A DNA stretch of 64,000 nt from Cellulosimicrobium cellulans (GCF_007679345.1 NZ_VEGH01000014.1:62001-126000), one strand, 5' to 3'; shown: positions 43,691-53,958, numbered from the stretch's first letter. Notes: generated from the sequence alone by a model not told the origin. Translations and numbers: made by a program.

Positions 43691-44530
43691 TCAGCCGTCG
43701 TCACGGCGCCGCCACCGGAAGGTCCGCACCCCGACGACCAGCCCGACGACCAGCCACGCCAGGAGCACCGCCGCGGTGGCGCCGTGCTGCCAGGACCCGG
43801 ACGGCTCCAGGGCGGCCGCCTCGTCCGGCAGGAACACCGACCGCATGCCCTGCGCCATCCACTTGAGCGGGAACACCGACGCCACCTGCTGCATCCACGA
43901 CGGCAGGTCGTAGAACGCGAAGAACACCCCGGAGATGAACTGCAGCACCAGCACCACCGGCGTCACCACCGCGCTCGCGGAGCGGCCCGACCGCGGCAGG
44001 GACGAGAACCCGACCCCGCACACCGCGCCGGCGGCCGCGCCGAGCAGGAACACCCAGGCGAACGTGGCCCACCCGGCGGCGTCCGGCATGTCGACGTCGA
44101 ACAGGAGGGCGGCGACGGCCAGCAGGAGGGCCACCTGGACCACGGAGACGACCAGCACCTGGCCGACCTTCCCCAGGAAGTACGCGGCCGGCGGCAGCGG
44201 CGTCCCCCCGAGCCGCTTGAGCCCGCCCTCGTCGCGCTCGACCGGGATGGAGATGGCGAGCGACTGGAACGACGACAGCAGCACGCCCGTGGCGATCATG
44301 CCGGGCAGGAAGTACTGCGCGAACGGCACGCCGTCCGCGACCTCCGCGCCGTCCTGGCCGAACACCGTGGCGAAGATCGCCAGCATGATGATCGGGTACG
44401 CGAAGATGAAGATGATCGCGTCCCGCTCGCGGAAGAACCCGCGGATCTCGTAGCGGGCCCGCTCGACGCCGAGGGGCAGGGTCCCGGGCAGGCGGCCGGT
44501 CGTGGTCCGGTCCGTGGTCGTGGCGCTCAT
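43691..44530 (-). CDS. ABC-2 type transporter permease
   Basis: A 279-residue protein with six hydrophobic helices and the ABC-2 layout (RDAIIFIFAYPIIMLAIFATVFG; RLGGTPLPPAAYFLGK). It would form an exporter with the upstream ATPase, with which it overlaps by ATGA. The following kinase and regulator genes make it part of a self-sensing drug or peptide efflux operon. Confidence 0.94.
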   Translation of the reverse strand: MSATTTDRTTTGRLPGTLPLGVERARYEIRGFFRERDAIIFIFAYPIIMLAIFATVFGQDGAEVADGVPFAQYFLPGMIATGVLLSSFQSLAISIPVERDEGGLKRLGGTPLPPAAYFLGKVGQVLVVSVVQVALLLAVAALLFDVDMPDAAGWATFAWVFLLGAAAGAVCGVGFSSLPRSGRSASAVVTPVVLVLQFISGVFFAFYDLPSWMQQVASVFPLKWMAQGMRSVFLPDEAAALEPSGSWQHGATAAVLLAWLVVGLVVGVRTFRWRRRDDG

Positions 44531-45429
44531 CGTGCGGCCTCCGTCGTCGCCAGGGCGGACGGGGCCGCCGGGGTGCCGAGCTCGTCGTCCGCGATGAGCC
44601 CGAGGTAGATGTCCTCCAGCGTCGGCCGGACGACCTGCAGGCCGGGGACCTCGCCGCCGAGCCGGGCGCCGAGCGCCGCGACCAGCGCGGTGGGGGCGTC
44701 GGTCTGCTCGCGGCGGACCGCGCCGCCCTCGGTCCACTGGACGACCGCCTGCCGGGCCGAGCGACCGCCGAGGTCGGCCGGGGTGTCGACCGCCACGACC
44801 CGCCCGGACCGGACGACGGCCACCCGGTCGGCCAGGTGCTCGGCCTCCTCCAGGTAGTGCGTCGTCAGCAGGATGGTGGTGCCCCCGTCGCGCAGCCCGG
44901 ACACCAGGTCCCAGAACGCGTGCCGGGCCTCCGGGTCGAACCCGGTCGTCGGCTCGTCGAGGAACAGCAGCTCCGGGCGCCCGACGATGCCCAGCGCGAC
45001 GTCGAGGCGCCGCCGCTGGCCGCCGGACAGCTGCCGGCTGCGGGTCCGCGCCTTCTCGCGCAGGCCGACCGCCTCGATCACCTCGTCGGGGTCCCGCGGG
45101 TCCGGGTAGTACCGGGCGAAGTGGTGCACGAGCTCGGAGACCGTCGCCTCGGCGAGGTCGTGCGTGCCCTGCAGCACGATGCCGATGCGGGCGCGCCAGT
45201 CGCGTCCCGCGGTCTGCGGGTCGGCGCCGAGGACGCGGACGTCACCGCCGTCCCGGTGCCGGTAGCCCTCCAGGATCTCGACCGTCGTCGTCTTGCCCGC
45301 CCCGTTCGGGCCGAGCACGGCGACGATCTCGCCGCGGGCCACCGTCAGGTCGAGCCCGTCCACGGCGCGCTTCTCGCCGTACCGCTTCTGCAGGCCGGTC
45401 ACCCGGACCGCCAGGTCGCTGTCGTCCAT
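44527..45429 (-). CDS. ABC exporter ATP-binding protein
   Basis: A 300-residue ATPase with Walker A GPNGAGKTT (about residue 41), signature LSGGQRRRLDVALGI and Walker B LLFLDEPTTGFD. The DrrA/CcmA-type C-terminal region follows. It is the first gene of the ABC-two-component operon, starting at ATG 45429. The substrate is unknown; self-resistance to an antibiotic or to envelope stress is the usual role for this gene order. Confidence 0.95.
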   Translation of the reverse strand: MDDSDLAVRVTGLQKRYGEKRAVDGLDLTVARGEIVAVLGPNGAGKTTTVEILEGYRHRDGGDVRVLGADPQTAGRDWRARIGIVLQGTHDLAEATVSELVHHFARYYPDPRDPDEVIEAVGLREKARTRSRQLSGGQRRRLDVALGIVGRPELLFLDEPTTGFDPEARHAFWDLVSGLRDGGTTILLTTHYLEEAEHLADRVAVVRSGRVVAVDTPADLGGRSARQAVVQWTEGGAVRREQTDAPTALVAALGARLGGEVPGLQVVRPTLEDIYLGLIADDELGTPAAPSALATTEAAR

Positions 45430-45482
45430 GGCACCCAGCCTGGCGGGCGGGGGTCGCGGGGCGGGACGACCGGGGGACGGGA

Positions 45483-45512
45483 CCGCCCGTCCACCGATCG
45501 GTGGACGGGCGG
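45483..45512 (-). terminator. Perfect 30-bp palindrome, terminator of the aminotransferase gene
   Basis: The hairpin centres on GATC, has fully paired arms (45483-45497 and 45498-45512), and begins 16 bases after the aminotransferase stop on the minus strand. It separates this gene from the exporter operon next door. Confidence 0.75.
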
Positions 45513-45527
45513 GTCGGCCGGGTCGGG

Positions 45528-46757
45528 TCAGCCCTCGGCGAGCAGCGCCTGGATGCGCCCGACGCCCTCGGCCAGGTCGGCGTCGCCCAGCGCGTAGGAC
45601 AACCGCAGGTACCCGCTCGGCCCGAACGCCTCGCCCGGGACCACCGCGACCTCCGCCTGGTCGAGCAGCAGCGCGGCCAGCTCGGCGGAGGTGGTGGGCG
45701 TGACGCCGCGGAACGTGCGGCCGAGCAGCCCGTCCACCGCCGGGTAGGCGTAGAACGCGCCCTCCGGGGCGGGGATCACGACGCCGTCGATCTCGGACAG
45801 CATCGACACCATCGTCCGCCGGCGGCGGTCGAACGCCTCGCGCATCGCGGCGACGGCCGACAGGTCACCGGTGAGCGCGGCGATGGCGGCGTGCTGGGAC
45901 ACGTTGGCGACGTTGGACGTCAGGTGCGACTGCAGGTTCGTCGCGGCCTTGACGACGTCCGACGGGCCGACGAGCCAGCCGACCCGCCAGCCGGTCATCG
46001 CGTAGGTCTTGGCGACGCCGTTCAGCACGACCGTGGTGTCCGCGAGCTCGGGGACCGCGGACAGCACCGGCGTCGCCACCGCGCCGTCGTAGGTGAGGTG
46101 CTCGTAGATCTCGTCGGTGACGACCCAGATGCCGTGCTCGAGCGCCCAGCGGCCGATCTCGGCGGTCTGCTCCGGCGAGTGGACGGCGCCGGTCGGGTTC
46201 GACGGCGAGCAGAACAGCAGCACCTTGGTCCGCGGGGTCCGTGCGGCCTCGAGCTGCTCGACGGTGACCTTGTAGCCCTGGTCGACGCCGGCGACCACCT
46301 CGACGGGCACGCCGCCGGCCAGCCGGATCGCCTCGGGGTAGGTGGTCCAGTACGGGGCCGGGAGCAGCACCTCGTCGCCCGGGTCGAGCAGCGTCGCGAA
46401 CGCCTGGTAGACGGCCTGCTTGCCGCCGTTGGTCACGAGGACGTCGGCGGGGGAGATCGCGTAGCCGGAGTCGCGCAGCGTCTTGGCCGCGATCGCCTCC
46501 TTGAGCGCGGGCAGCCCGCCGGCGGGGGAGTAGCGGTGGTTCGCGGGGTTCCGCGCGGCGGCCACCGCGGCCTCGACGATGTAGTCCGGCGTCGGGAAGT
46601 CCGGCTCCCCGGCGCCGAAGCCGATGACCGGCCGGCCGGCGGCCTTGAGGGCCTTGGCCTTCGCGTCCACCGCGAGGGTGGCGGACTCGGCGATGCCCCC
46701 CACACGGGCGGACACGCGACGGGGGCGGGCGGGCTGGGCGGGGGCGGACGCGCTCAC
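45528..46757 (-). CDS. Class I pyridoxal phosphate aminotransferase (aspartate type)
   Basis: A 409-residue fold type I enzyme. The start matches the AspC/AspB group ([18 protein letters not shown]), then [11 protein letters not shown], the SNPTGAV turn and the PLP Lys in [17 protein letters not shown]. The conserved Arg for the substrate carboxylate is in GYLRLSYA. In many Micrococcales an aspartate aminotransferase stands between murB and tRNA-Trp/secE, as here with insertions. The start is GTG 46757. Confidence 0.94.
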   Translation of the reverse strand: MSASAPAQPARPRRVSARVGGIAESATLAVDAKAKALKAAGRPVIGFGAGEPDFPTPDYIVEAAVAAARNPANHRYSPAGGLPALKEAIAAKTLRDSGYAISPADVLVTNGGKQAVYQAFATLLDPGDEVLLPAPYWTTYPEAIRLAGGVPVEVVAGVDQGYKVTVEQLEAARTPRTKVLLFCSPSNPTGAVHSPEQTAEIGRWALEHGIWVVTDEIYEHLTYDGAVATPVLSAVPELADTTVVLNGVAKTYAMTGWRVGWLVGPSDVVKAATNLQSHLTSNVANVSQHAAIAALTGDLSAVAAMREAFDRRRRTMVSMLSEIDGVVIPAPEGAFYAYPAVDGLLGRTFRGVTPTTSAELAALLLDQAEVAVVPGEAFGPSGYLRLSYALGDADLAEGVGRIQALLAEG

Positions 46758-46788
46758 GGGGCCATCCTCGCAGAGGACGCGGCCGGGC

Positions 46789-49362
46789 TCACGCGAGGCG
46801 CGCGATCTCGGCCCGGTCCCGGGCGCCCGTCTTCCGGCGGATGTTGCGCAGGTGCGCGTCCACCGTCCGCCGGCTCAGGAACAGCCGGGCGGCGATGGCG
46901 CCGTTCGACTCCCCGAGGGCGACCAGCCCGACGATCTCGCGCTCCCGGCCGGTGAGCACCGAGGCGAGGCCCGCGGCGGGCTCGGCGTCCCGCAGCGCGT
47001 GGTCCGCCTGCGCCGCCCGCTCCGGGTCGCCCGCCAGCCGGAGCAGCCGGCCGGCGTTGCGGAAGCACCGCGCCGCGAGCGGTCGCACGCCGAGGTCGAC
47101 GAGCTGGTGCCCGGCCGCCATCAGCGCCCGGGGATCCTCGTCGTGCAGCGCCCGCGCGGCGGCGAGGTAGGCCGCGTACCGCGGGCCACCGAGCCGGTCC
47201 GCGCCGCCGGCCGTGCGCCGGGCACGCTGGGGGTCGTACCGCAGCAGCAGCCGGTGCAGCTGGGCGACGTCCGCGGCCAGCCCGTACCGCCGCTCGACCA
47301 ACCGCTCGAGCATCTCGTCCTGCACCCGCACGGCCCGCTCGGGGTCGTCGTGGGCGTACAGGTCCATCGCCGTGGCGGACGCCGGGTCGCCGAACGGCAG
47401 CGCCGCGCCGCACCCGGTGGGCTGCCGGGCGAGGTGCAGCGGCCCTTCCGCCCCCGGTTCCGGCCAGCCGGCCAGCACGAGCGTCGCGAGCAGCACCCGG
47501 ACCGCCCCGTCGGGCGGCAGCACCAGCCAGCGGGCGCCGGCGCCGGAGGCGAGCACGGCGTACAGCTCCCGGCGGGCATCGGCGAGCTGCAGCCGCGCCG
47601 TCATCGCGAGCGCGGCGATGTACCGGCCGCCGACGGCGGCCGGGGATGCGCTGTCCGCTGCGCGGCGGACCATCGCCCGCCCGTGCGCCAGCGCGTCGTC
47701 CATCCGGTTGTCCCCGAACACGGCGACCCCCGTGAGCAGGTCCGCGCTCTCGCCCAGCAGCGCCGGCCAGCCGCTCCGGTCGACCGCCAGCACCCCGAGG
47801 GCGTCGCGGGGCTCGCCCAGCACCAGCCGGCACGCCGCGAGCGCGACACGCGCGGTCGCGCCGCCGAACCCCGGCTCCGCGGTCAGGGGCGCGAGCACGG
47901 CCGCATGGTCCGGGGGCACCGCGTCGAACTCCGCCTGCAGCGCGACCGACAGGGCGACGAGCGCGGGGTGGGCCGGCGAGCAGGGCGGCAGGTCCGTCAG
48001 GTCGGCGAGCACGGCGTCGCAGGGCTCCCCTGCGCCGAGGCGCAGCCGCGCGCGGAGGTACCGGAGCTCGACCGTGGTGAACGGTGCCGGGTCGGCGGTG
48101 CGTTCCGCGCGGTCCAGCACCTCGTGCGCGGTCGCGCGCTCGCCGGAGTCGAGCAGGCAGCGCACGAGGCGCACGGCGTCCTCGGCGGAGCCGCGGTCGC
48201 GCCACGCCCGGGTGGCGGCGTGCCGCTCCGCGGCCACGGCACGGGCGGAGGAGGCGGCGGAGACGGCGTCCGCGAGGTCGCGCGCCGACGGTGACTCCGG
48301 GTGGGCCGGCAGGTCGCCCGGCGGCGCCACGCCGACCGGGGGATCGCCGTCGGCGGCCAGCCGGGCGCGCAGCAGCTGGGCGGCCCGATCCGCGTGCGAG
48401 GTCCGCTCGGCCCGGTGCAGCGCCTCCGCGAGCACCCGCCGCCGGCGGCCGGTGAGCGGCGCCCGCGCGACCCGGTCCGTCAGGCCGGGCGGATGCAGCT
48501 GGACCACGGGGAACGGGCGCTCCGGTGCGCCCGGGTCGCGCCCGGTGCGCAGCACGCCGGCGTCCTCCAGCCGCTCGACGGCGCCACCGCACAGGGCCTC
48601 CGCGGTGGCCGTGCTGACACCCCCGACGACCGCGAGCACGTCGAGCGCGTCCCGTTCCTCCTGCTCCAGGCCGGCAAGGTGCGGCGTCCAGGGCCAGTCG
48701 GCCCCGGGGCGTCGCGGGCCGGTCTCGGCCACCACGCCGTCCGCCGCGGCGACCGCCCCGTCCGCGACCGCGGCCTCCAGCAGCGCGCAGGCCAGCACCG
48801 GCAGCCCGCCGGACTCGGCGTGCAGCTGCGCGGCGACGGCCGGGGACACCGCGCAGCCGACGTGCTCCTCCAGGACGGCGTGCAGCCGGTCGACCCCGAG
48901 CCCGTCCAGCCGCAGCTCGGCCAGCGGCTGCACGGTGCGCGCGAGCCAGGCGTCGGGCCCGGGCGGCACCGTCGCGACGACGGGGTTGCCCAGGCGGGCG
49001 CGCAGCAGACCGAGCAGCGCGCGGGACCGCGGGTCCAGCAGGTGCGCGTCCTCGAGCAGGACGACGTGGTCGCCGTCGGCGAGGAACTCGTGCAGGACCT
49101 CGTAGAGCCGCGCGAACACCACCACCGGATCGCGCAGCCGCGCCCCGAGGCCGGGCGGCAGGGACAGGCGCAGCGCCTCCAGGTCGGGGACCCCGGCCGC
49201 GCCGAGGACGCGGAACGCGTTGCGCCCGCGCTCGCGGAGCAGGTCGTCGAGCCGGCTCAGCAGCGCGGACCGGCCGGAACCGGGGCCGCCGGTCACCCGG
49301 ACGCCCACGCCCCGGTCCACCAGGTCGAGCACGCGACGGGCCTCGTCGTTCCACAGGGGCAC
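46789..49362 (-). CDS. Large LuxR-family regulator with degenerate ATPase (LAL-like)
   Basis: An 857-residue protein. The N-terminal AAA-like part has a P-loop GGPGSGRSA near residue 25, with Arg in place of the catalytic Lys, and a Walker [12 protein letters not shown]. The middle is a long helical repeat region like TPR/MalT sensors, and residues about 800-857 form a LuxR helix-turn-helix ([19 protein letters not shown]). GTG 49362 has GGGGAGGA four bases upstream. It follows the surface-protein operon on the same strand by 44 bases, which suggests that it controls, or is co-expressed with, those genes. Confidence 0.86.
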   Translation of the reverse strand: MPLWNDEARRVLDLVDRGVGVRVTGGPGSGRSALLSRLDDLLRERGRNAFRVLGAAGVPDLEALRLSLPPGLGARLRDPVVVFARLYEVLHEFLADGDHVVLLEDAHLLDPRSRALLGLLRARLGNPVVATVPPGPDAWLARTVQPLAELRLDGLGVDRLHAVLEEHVGCAVSPAVAAQLHAESGGLPVLACALLEAAVADGAVAAADGVVAETGPRRPGADWPWTPHLAGLEQEERDALDVLAVVGGVSTATAEALCGGAVERLEDAGVLRTGRDPGAPERPFPVVQLHPPGLTDRVARAPLTGRRRRVLAEALHRAERTSHADRAAQLLRARLAADGDPPVGVAPPGDLPAHPESPSARDLADAVSAASSARAVAAERHAATRAWRDRGSAEDAVRLVRCLLDSGERATAHEVLDRAERTADPAPFTTVELRYLRARLRLGAGEPCDAVLADLTDLPPCSPAHPALVALSVALQAEFDAVPPDHAAVLAPLTAEPGFGGATARVALAACRLVLGEPRDALGVLAVDRSGWPALLGESADLLTGVAVFGDNRMDDALAHGRAMVRRAADSASPAAVGGRYIAALAMTARLQLADARRELYAVLASGAGARWLVLPPDGAVRVLLATLVLAGWPEPGAEGPLHLARQPTGCGAALPFGDPASATAMDLYAHDDPERAVRVQDEMLERLVERRYGLAADVAQLHRLLLRYDPQRARRTAGGADRLGGPRYAAYLAAARALHDEDPRALMAAGHQLVDLGVRPLAARCFRNAGRLLRLAGDPERAAQADHALRDAEPAAGLASVLTGREREIVGLVALGESNGAIAARLFLSRRTVDAHLRNIRRKTGARDRAEIARLA

Positions 49363-49406
49363 GCCGTCCTCCCCGGGTCCGGGCGCCCCCCACGACCGTC
49401 GGGCAG

Positions 49407-50186
49407 TCACGAGCGTAGACGGCCGCGGGTGGCGGGGGCGGGGTCCTTGGTCACCGCGGTCGGTCCCGTCGTGGCGGAGCGAGCGGGGCGGCGCGCGAGC
49501 GCGGTGCCGGCACGCAGGAGCGCGGCGGCACCGAGCGCGAGCGCGGCGGCCGTCCCGCCGGTCCGGGCGAGGCCCCTGCGGACCGGGTCCGGGGCCGTGC
49601 CGGCACCCGGGGGCGGGACTGCCCCCGACCCGGCCGGGGCGTCGCCGAACCAGGACACGACGAACGCCGCCCGCACCACCTGCACCTCGCCCGGGGCGCC
49701 CGTCACGGCCGCCGGGTCCGGTAGGGACACCCGCACCGGGACGACGACCTGGCCGCCCGCGTGCACCCGGGGCTCGGCCCCCAGGGCGTCGCCGTAGGAC
49801 ACCGGCTCGGCGAGCGTTCCGGCCGCGTGCCACTCCACGAGCCGCCCGACGGCGTCGACCCGGCCGTACTCGACGGCCAGCGCCCGCGCCAGCGTCTCGG
49901 CCACCGGTCGGTCCGCTGTCAGCACGCCGTCGAACGGCACCGGTGCGGCCCTGGACGCGGTGCCGGCCGCCGAGACGCGCCACTCACCGGCCACGGCGTC
50001 ACCGGGATGCGCCAGGTCGAAGGTGTGCCTCAGGGGCTCCCCCTGCACGGTGAGGGCGGTGGCCGGGTCGGTGTTCGCCGCCCGCGTCCCCGCCGCGGCG
50101 GCATCGCCGCCGACCGCCAGCCCGGCAGCGGCGACCGAGACCAGCGCCGCCCATCGCGCCCGGGACCACCATCGCACCGTGCTCAC
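49407..50186 (-). CDS. Surface protein with LAxTG sorting signal
   Basis: A 259-residue exported protein. A signal peptide (about 1-33) is followed by a domain of about 150 residues that is paralogous to the product at 51615-52232: both share VEYG, a DAGTLAE or HAAGTLAE motif, and a VxVSLPDP or VxVVLPDP strand. The C-terminus has LARTG at about 206-210 and a hydrophobic helix, the class E sortase type of motif. The tail after the helix is longer (about 26 residues) than usual. GTG 50186 overlaps the Ig-protein stop. No sortase gene is in the window. Confidence 0.75.
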   Translation of the reverse strand: MSTVRWWSRARWAALVSVAAAGLAVGGDAAAAGTRAANTDPATALTVQGEPLRHTFDLAHPGDAVAGEWRVSAAGTASRAAPVPFDGVLTADRPVAETLARALAVEYGRVDAVGRLVEWHAAGTLAEPVSYGDALGAEPRVHAGGQVVVPVRVSLPDPAAVTGAPGEVQVVRAAFVVSWFGDAPAGSGAVPPPGAGTAPDPVRRGLARTGGTAAALALGAAALLRAGTALARRPARSATTGPTAVTKDPAPATRGRLRS

Positions 50187-51598
50187 CCCGCTCCCCGCGC
50201 GCCCGTCGGCAGCGCGTCCACCAGCGTCACCCGCGGCGTCACCCGCAGCGTCAGCGCGGGCACCTCCCACAGCACCGTCAGCCGGGCGGGCTCCGACCAC
50301 GCCGGCCCGGCCTCGTTCGTGAACTGCGCCCGGTACTGCCACCCGTCCATCTCCGCGGTGACGCCGCTGAGGACCAGCGGCAGGGAGGTGCCGCCCGGCA
50401 CGTCCTGGAAGTCGGTACCGCCGGCGGTGCTCACCTGCCACTGCGCCGCGACGGGCGCGTCGGTCCCGCCGTACGCGGCGCGGAACGTCGCGGAGCCGCC
50501 CTCGGTCACGATCTGCGGGGCGGGGTGCTCGGTCACGACCGGCCTCGCGACCTCGACGGTGAGCCGGGCGCCGGTGGTCCACCGGGTGCCGAACTCGTTG
50601 TCCACGCGCAAGCGGTACCACCACCCGTCCATGTCGAGGGTGACCGGGTCGAGCGTCAGGGTCGGTCCCTCCGGCGCGTCCAGGAGCTCCCAGGTCTGCC
50701 CGCCGTCCGTCGAGCGGAGCCACCGGGCGGTGAGCGGCGGCTCGCCGGTGTACTCCGCGGAGAAGGTCACCGCGGTGCGTTCGGGTGCGACGGTGTGCGA
50801 CGGGTGCCGTGTCACGGTGGGGGGCGCCTTGACGGTGAGCACCGCATAGTCCGTCGTGACCGACCCCCCCGTGTTGCTGAACCGCGCCCGGTACCGGGTG
50901 CCGCTCTCCGGCAGGCCCACCGGGCCGACGGCCAGCGCCGGGGTCGTCGCGCCCTCGATCGTGGTCCAGGGGCCGTCGGGACCCGTCGAGCGTTCCCAGT
51001 GCGTCGTGGTGGCCGCGGCGGTCCCGCCGTACGCCGCCGTGAAGATCGCGGTGGCGCCGACGCCCACGGTCTGGTCGACGGGGTGCAGCGTGACGACCGG
51101 CACCGCCGGGATGACGTGCAGGACGGTCGGCCCGATCTCGAGCCACACGGGGAACCGCATCACGCGGAGCCGGTAGTGCCAGCCGTCCATCGACATCGTG
51201 ACGTCGGACAGCGTGAGGGTGAGGTCTGTCGCCCCGGGGATGTCGGTGAACGTCTGCCCGTCCGTGGACACGGACCACTGGGCGGACGTCGGCGCGACCC
51301 CGCCCGCGGTGGCGTCCTCGGACGCGTCCAGGGTCACGGACCCGCCTTCCGCCACCGAGTGGCCGGCGGGCAACGACCGGCTCGCCGCCCCGGCGGGCGA
51401 GACTGGCGGGGCAGGGGCCGCCGCCGCCGGGGCCGCCAGCAGGACGGTCAGCGCCAGCACCAGCACGGATGCCGCCTGCCGCGTCGAGCCGCGTGCCACC
51501 GGGGGCAGACCCTCCCCGTGCGCCTGCCCGGCCGACGGCGCACCGAGCACGGCCAGCAGCACGGTGGCGGCCGCCCGGACGATGCGGAGCGGGGACAC
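50183..51598 (-). CDS. Secreted protein with four Ig-like domains
   Basis: A 471-residue exported protein. Two hydrophobic stretches near the start could each serve as a signal, so an internal start just before the second is possible. Four Ig-like repeats of about 85 residues follow, each ending in a strand like MDGWxYRxR (in the second repeat SGTRYRAR), with a Trp in the core. No membrane anchor or LPXTG motif is visible. GTG 51598 follows GAGGCG, 17 bases after the upstream stop. It probably assembles on the surface with the two flanking paralogous proteins. The exact function is unknown. Confidence 0.72.
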   Translation of the reverse strand: MSPLRIVRAAATVLLAVLGAPSAGQAHGEGLPPVARGSTRQAASVLVLALTVLLAAPAAAAPAPPVSPAGAASRSLPAGHSVAEGGSVTLDASEDATAGGVAPTSAQWSVSTDGQTFTDIPGATDLTLTLSDVTMSMDGWHYRLRVMRFPVWLEIGPTVLHVIPAVPVVTLHPVDQTVGVGATAIFTAAYGGTAAATTTHWERSTGPDGPWTTIEGATTPALAVGPVGLPESGTRYRARFSNTGGSVTTDYAVLTVKAPPTVTRHPSHTVAPERTAVTFSAEYTGEPPLTARWLRSTDGGQTWELLDAPEGPTLTLDPVTLDMDGWWYRLRVDNEFGTRWTTGARLTVEVARPVVTEHPAPQIVTEGGSATFRAAYGGTDAPVAAQWQVSTAGGTDFQDVPGGTSLPLVLSGVTAEMDGWQYRAQFTNEAGPAWSEPARLTVLWEVPALTLRVTPRVTLVDALPTGARGAG

Positions 51599-51614
51599 GG
51601 GGGTCGCCTCGCGC

Positions 51615-52232
51615 TCAGGACCCGAGCCGCGGGTCGAGGTAGGACACCGTGAAGTCGGCGACAAGGGTCAGCTCGTCGCCCGCGGCGCCCTCGAGGTCGC
51701 GCGGATCCGGCAGGACGACGCGCACCGCGATCGGCACCGACTCGCCGCCGGCGATCGTGACCGCCTGCGTCCCGTGCAGCACGTCGCCGATGCTGCGGTG
51801 CTCGGCAAGCGTGCCGGCGTCCCGCCACCCGATGACCTGGCCCTGGTCGTCCAGGACGCCGTACTCGACCGTGAGCGCCGCGGCCAGCGTCGCGGGCACG
51901 TCGGCCCCGACGTCGAAGGCCCCGTCCCAGGTCGTGGCGTCCGGCCCGTGGTTGGTCAGCGTCCAGTCGCCGCGCACCTGGTCGACGTGCCCGGAGGTGT
52001 CGAAGGTGTGGTCGATCGGGTCGCCGGCGATCCGGAGCAGGGCGCCCTGGGGCGCCGTGCCCGCGTCCGGCACCTCGGCCCGGAAGGTGTTCCCGGCGAG
52101 GGTCGTGTACAGCGTGCTGAGCGCCCCGGTGCCGACGGCGGTCGCCGCCACGGCGCCGATGCCGACGACCGCGGCGATCGTGCGGAGGCTCCGGCCGCGG
52201 GAGGGCTTGGTCTGGTCGATCGTCCTGGACAC
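51615..52232 (-). CDS. Exported protein with SipW-dependent-type signal, TasA/camelysin-like candidate
   Basis: A 205-residue protein with a signal region rich in Ala/Gly (RSLRTIAAVVGIGAVAATAVG) followed by TLYTT, the form seen in alternate-type signal peptides of actinobacterial and Bacillus matrix proteins. The rest is an all-beta domain related to the LAxTG protein two genes downstream. The match to TasA or camelysin is by pattern, not alignment. GTG 52232 has GGAGA five bases upstream. It is the first gene of the operon and has no anchor of its own. Confidence 0.62.
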   Translation of the reverse strand: MSRTIDQTKPSRGRSLRTIAAVVGIGAVAATAVGTGALSTLYTTLAGNTFRAEVPDAGTAPQGALLRIAGDPIDHTFDTSGHVDQVRGDWTLTNHGPDATTWDGAFDVGADVPATLAAALTVEYGVLDDQGQVIGWRDAGTLAEHRSIGDVLHGTQAVTIAGGESVPIAVRVVLPDPRDLEGAAGDELTLVADFTVSYLDPRLGS

Positions 52233-52573
52233 GATGTCTCCGTCCTCTGCGCTGTCGCCGTCAGTGCCACTGTCGTCCGGCCGCAGGGACCAGGCCCGGG
52301 CGGGCCGGAGACTAGGCGTGCGGGACGGCGGAGATCGGTGGCGGGCGGCCGGAGTACCGATCCCGCCGACGGGGCGACCTACGACCAAGGTCCCGGCCGT
52401 GCGGAGGGGCCGAGGACGAACTCGTCGCCCGGGTGGCGCCCTCCGGCGCCGGGGCGTCTCGGAGGTGGTTCGACCTCGGCCCGCGCGTCGCGTAGAGTGG
52501 TCCACCGGTGGTTGACGTCCGCCATGATGAGCCGTGCCCCGGCGGGGCGCTCGTCACGGATCGACGCCGCCGT
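52233..52573. other. Divergent gap between the surface operon and tRNA-Trp
   Basis: No gene is visible in these 341 bases. The right part carries the tRNA-Trp promoter (52469-52498) inside a small inverted repeat (GAGGT...ACCTC). I see no named regulatory site for the surface-protein operon. Confidence 0.6.
52469..52498 (+). promoter_or_regulatory. Promoter of tRNA-Trp and secE-nusG
   Basis: TTCGAC (52469-52474) and TAGAGT (52493-52498) are 18 bases apart, matching the pattern of the tRNA-Tyr and tRNA-Thr promoters. The transcript would start near 52505. Confidence 0.55.
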
Positions 52574-52646
52574 AGGGTAGTGGCGCAATTGGTAGCGCAC
52601 CGGTCTCCAAAACCGGCGGTTGCGAGTTCGAGTCTCGCCTGCCCTG
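52574..52646 (+). tRNA. tRNA-Trp (CCA)
   Basis: A 73-base cloverleaf. AGGGTAG pairs with CTGCCCT at the 3' side (52639-52645), the anticodon CCA is at 52607-52609, and the T arm is GAGTTCGAGTCTC. CCA is not encoded. The tRNA-Trp, secE, nusG order is the standard one in actinobacteria. Confidence 0.95.
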
Positions 52647-52760
52647 CGCGTGTGGTCACGGACCGCGCGGCTCCCCCGGGGACCTCCCGGGGCGCGGCCG
52701 CCGGCCGACATGAGGCGCCCGGCGACGGCCGGCGTCGCGAGACGTAGGGGAATCGATCAG

Positions 52761-53045
52761 GTGAGCGACTCGGCACCCGTGGCGGCGTCCGACGCGGGCG
52801 AGCCCGCGGAGCGGACCGGCGGCAAGAAGGCCGCCCGCCCGGAGAAGAAGCGCGGCCTGTTCGCCCGGATCGCCCTCTTCGTCCGCCAGGTGATCGCGGA
52901 GCTCAAGAAGGTCGTCCGCCCGACCCGGTCCGAGCTGGTGACCTACACCGCCGTCGTGCTGGTCTTCGTGGCCGTCGTGATGGCCTTCGTGACCCTCGTG
53001 GACTTCGGCATCGGCCGGGCCACGTTCTGGATCTTCGGGGGCTGA
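52761..53045 (+). CDS. secE: Preprotein translocase subunit SecE
   Basis: A 94-residue protein with an Ala/Lys-rich cytoplasmic lead, the conserved [20 protein letters not shown] segment and one membrane helix (about 62-82). It clamps the SecY channel. GTG 52761 is preceded by AGGGGAATCGATCAG. It stands before nusG with a 71-base gap, the usual operon. Confidence 0.97.
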   Translation: MSDSAPVAASDAGEPAERTGGKKAARPEKKRGLFARIALFVRQVIAELKKVVRPTRSELVTYTAVVLVFVAVVMAFVTLVDFGIGRATFWIFGG

Positions 53046-53116
53046 GCCTCCGCGGCGCCCCCGCGGGGCGCACGTCACCTCAGCACCACCTTCCGCAGCA
53101 GAAAGCAGGTTCGCCC

Positions 53117-53932
53117 GTGTCGCAGGAATCGCAGGAGCCCGGTCTGGGTGCCGCCGAGTCCGAGCTCGACGACGCCCTGGCGTCGGTCGAGGCGGTCGAG
53201 GCCCCGGCCGCCGGCGAGCCCGCGGACGAGGCGGCCGACGAGGTCGAGGCCGTCGAGGTCGACGACGAGCCGGTCGAGGACGAGGCCGTCGAGGACGAGG
53301 CCGGCTCCGCCGACGAGGACGACGTCGACGTCGACGAGGACCCGGTCGCCGCGTTCAAGGCGCAGCTCAAGTCGCAGTTCGGCGACTGGTACGTCATCCA
53401 CTCGTACGCCGGCTACGAGAACCGGGTCAAGACGAACCTCGAGAACCGCATCCAGAGCCTCAACATGGAGGACTTCATCTTCCAGGTGGAGGTCCCCATG
53501 GAGGAGGTCGTCGAGATCAAGAACGCGCAGCGCAAGGTCGTGCGCCGCGTCCGGATCCCCGGCTACGTCCTCGTGCGCATGGACCTCACCGACGAGTCGT
53601 GGGGCGCCGTCCGGCACACCCCGGGCGTCACGGGCTTCGTGGGCCACACCCACCAGCCGGTCCCGCTGACCCTCGACGAGGTGTTCTCCATGCTGGCGCC
53701 GACGATCGAGGCGAAGGCCCCGGCCGCCGCCCCGCAGCAGAAGACGGCCACCCCGATCGAGGTCGACTTCACCGTCGGCGAGTCGGTCACCGTCACCGAC
53801 GGCCCGTTCGACACGCTGCCGGCCACGATCTCCGAGATCAGCCCCGAGAACCAGAAGCTCAAGGTCCTCGTCTCCATCTTCGGCCGGGAGACCCCGGTCG
53901 AGCTGTCGTTCAGCCAGGTCGCCAAGATCTGA
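53117..53932 (+). CDS. nusG: Transcription termination/antitermination protein NusG
   Basis: A 271-residue protein. The first about 85 residues are an acidic Glu/Asp/Ala extension typical of actinobacterial NusG. The NGN domain ([21 protein letters not shown]) follows and the C-terminal KOW domain has [20 protein letters not shown]. It binds RNA polymerase and couples to ribosomes or Rho. Start is GTG 53117 after AGCAGAAAGCAGG. Next gene is rplK. Confidence 0.98.
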   Translation: MSQESQEPGLGAAESELDDALASVEAVEAPAAGEPADEAADEVEAVEVDDEPVEDEAVEDEAGSADEDDVDVDEDPVAAFKAQLKSQFGDWYVIHSYAGYENRVKTNLENRIQSLNMEDFIFQVEVPMEEVVEIKNAQRKVVRRVRIPGYVLVRMDLTDESWGAVRHTPGVTGFVGHTHQPVPLTLDEVFSMLAPTIEAKAPAAAPQQKTATPIEVDFTVGESVTVTDGPFDTLPATISEISPENQKLKVLVSIFGRETPVELSFSQVAKI

Positions 53933-53937
53933 CCCGC

Positions 53938-53958
53938 CGCCCCGCGCCACGCGGGGCG
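53938..53958 (+). terminator. Short hairpin after nusG
   Basis: A 9-bp perfect GC stem with a 3-base loop begins five bases after the nusG stop. It may pause or partly end transcription before rplK. Confidence 0.5.
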
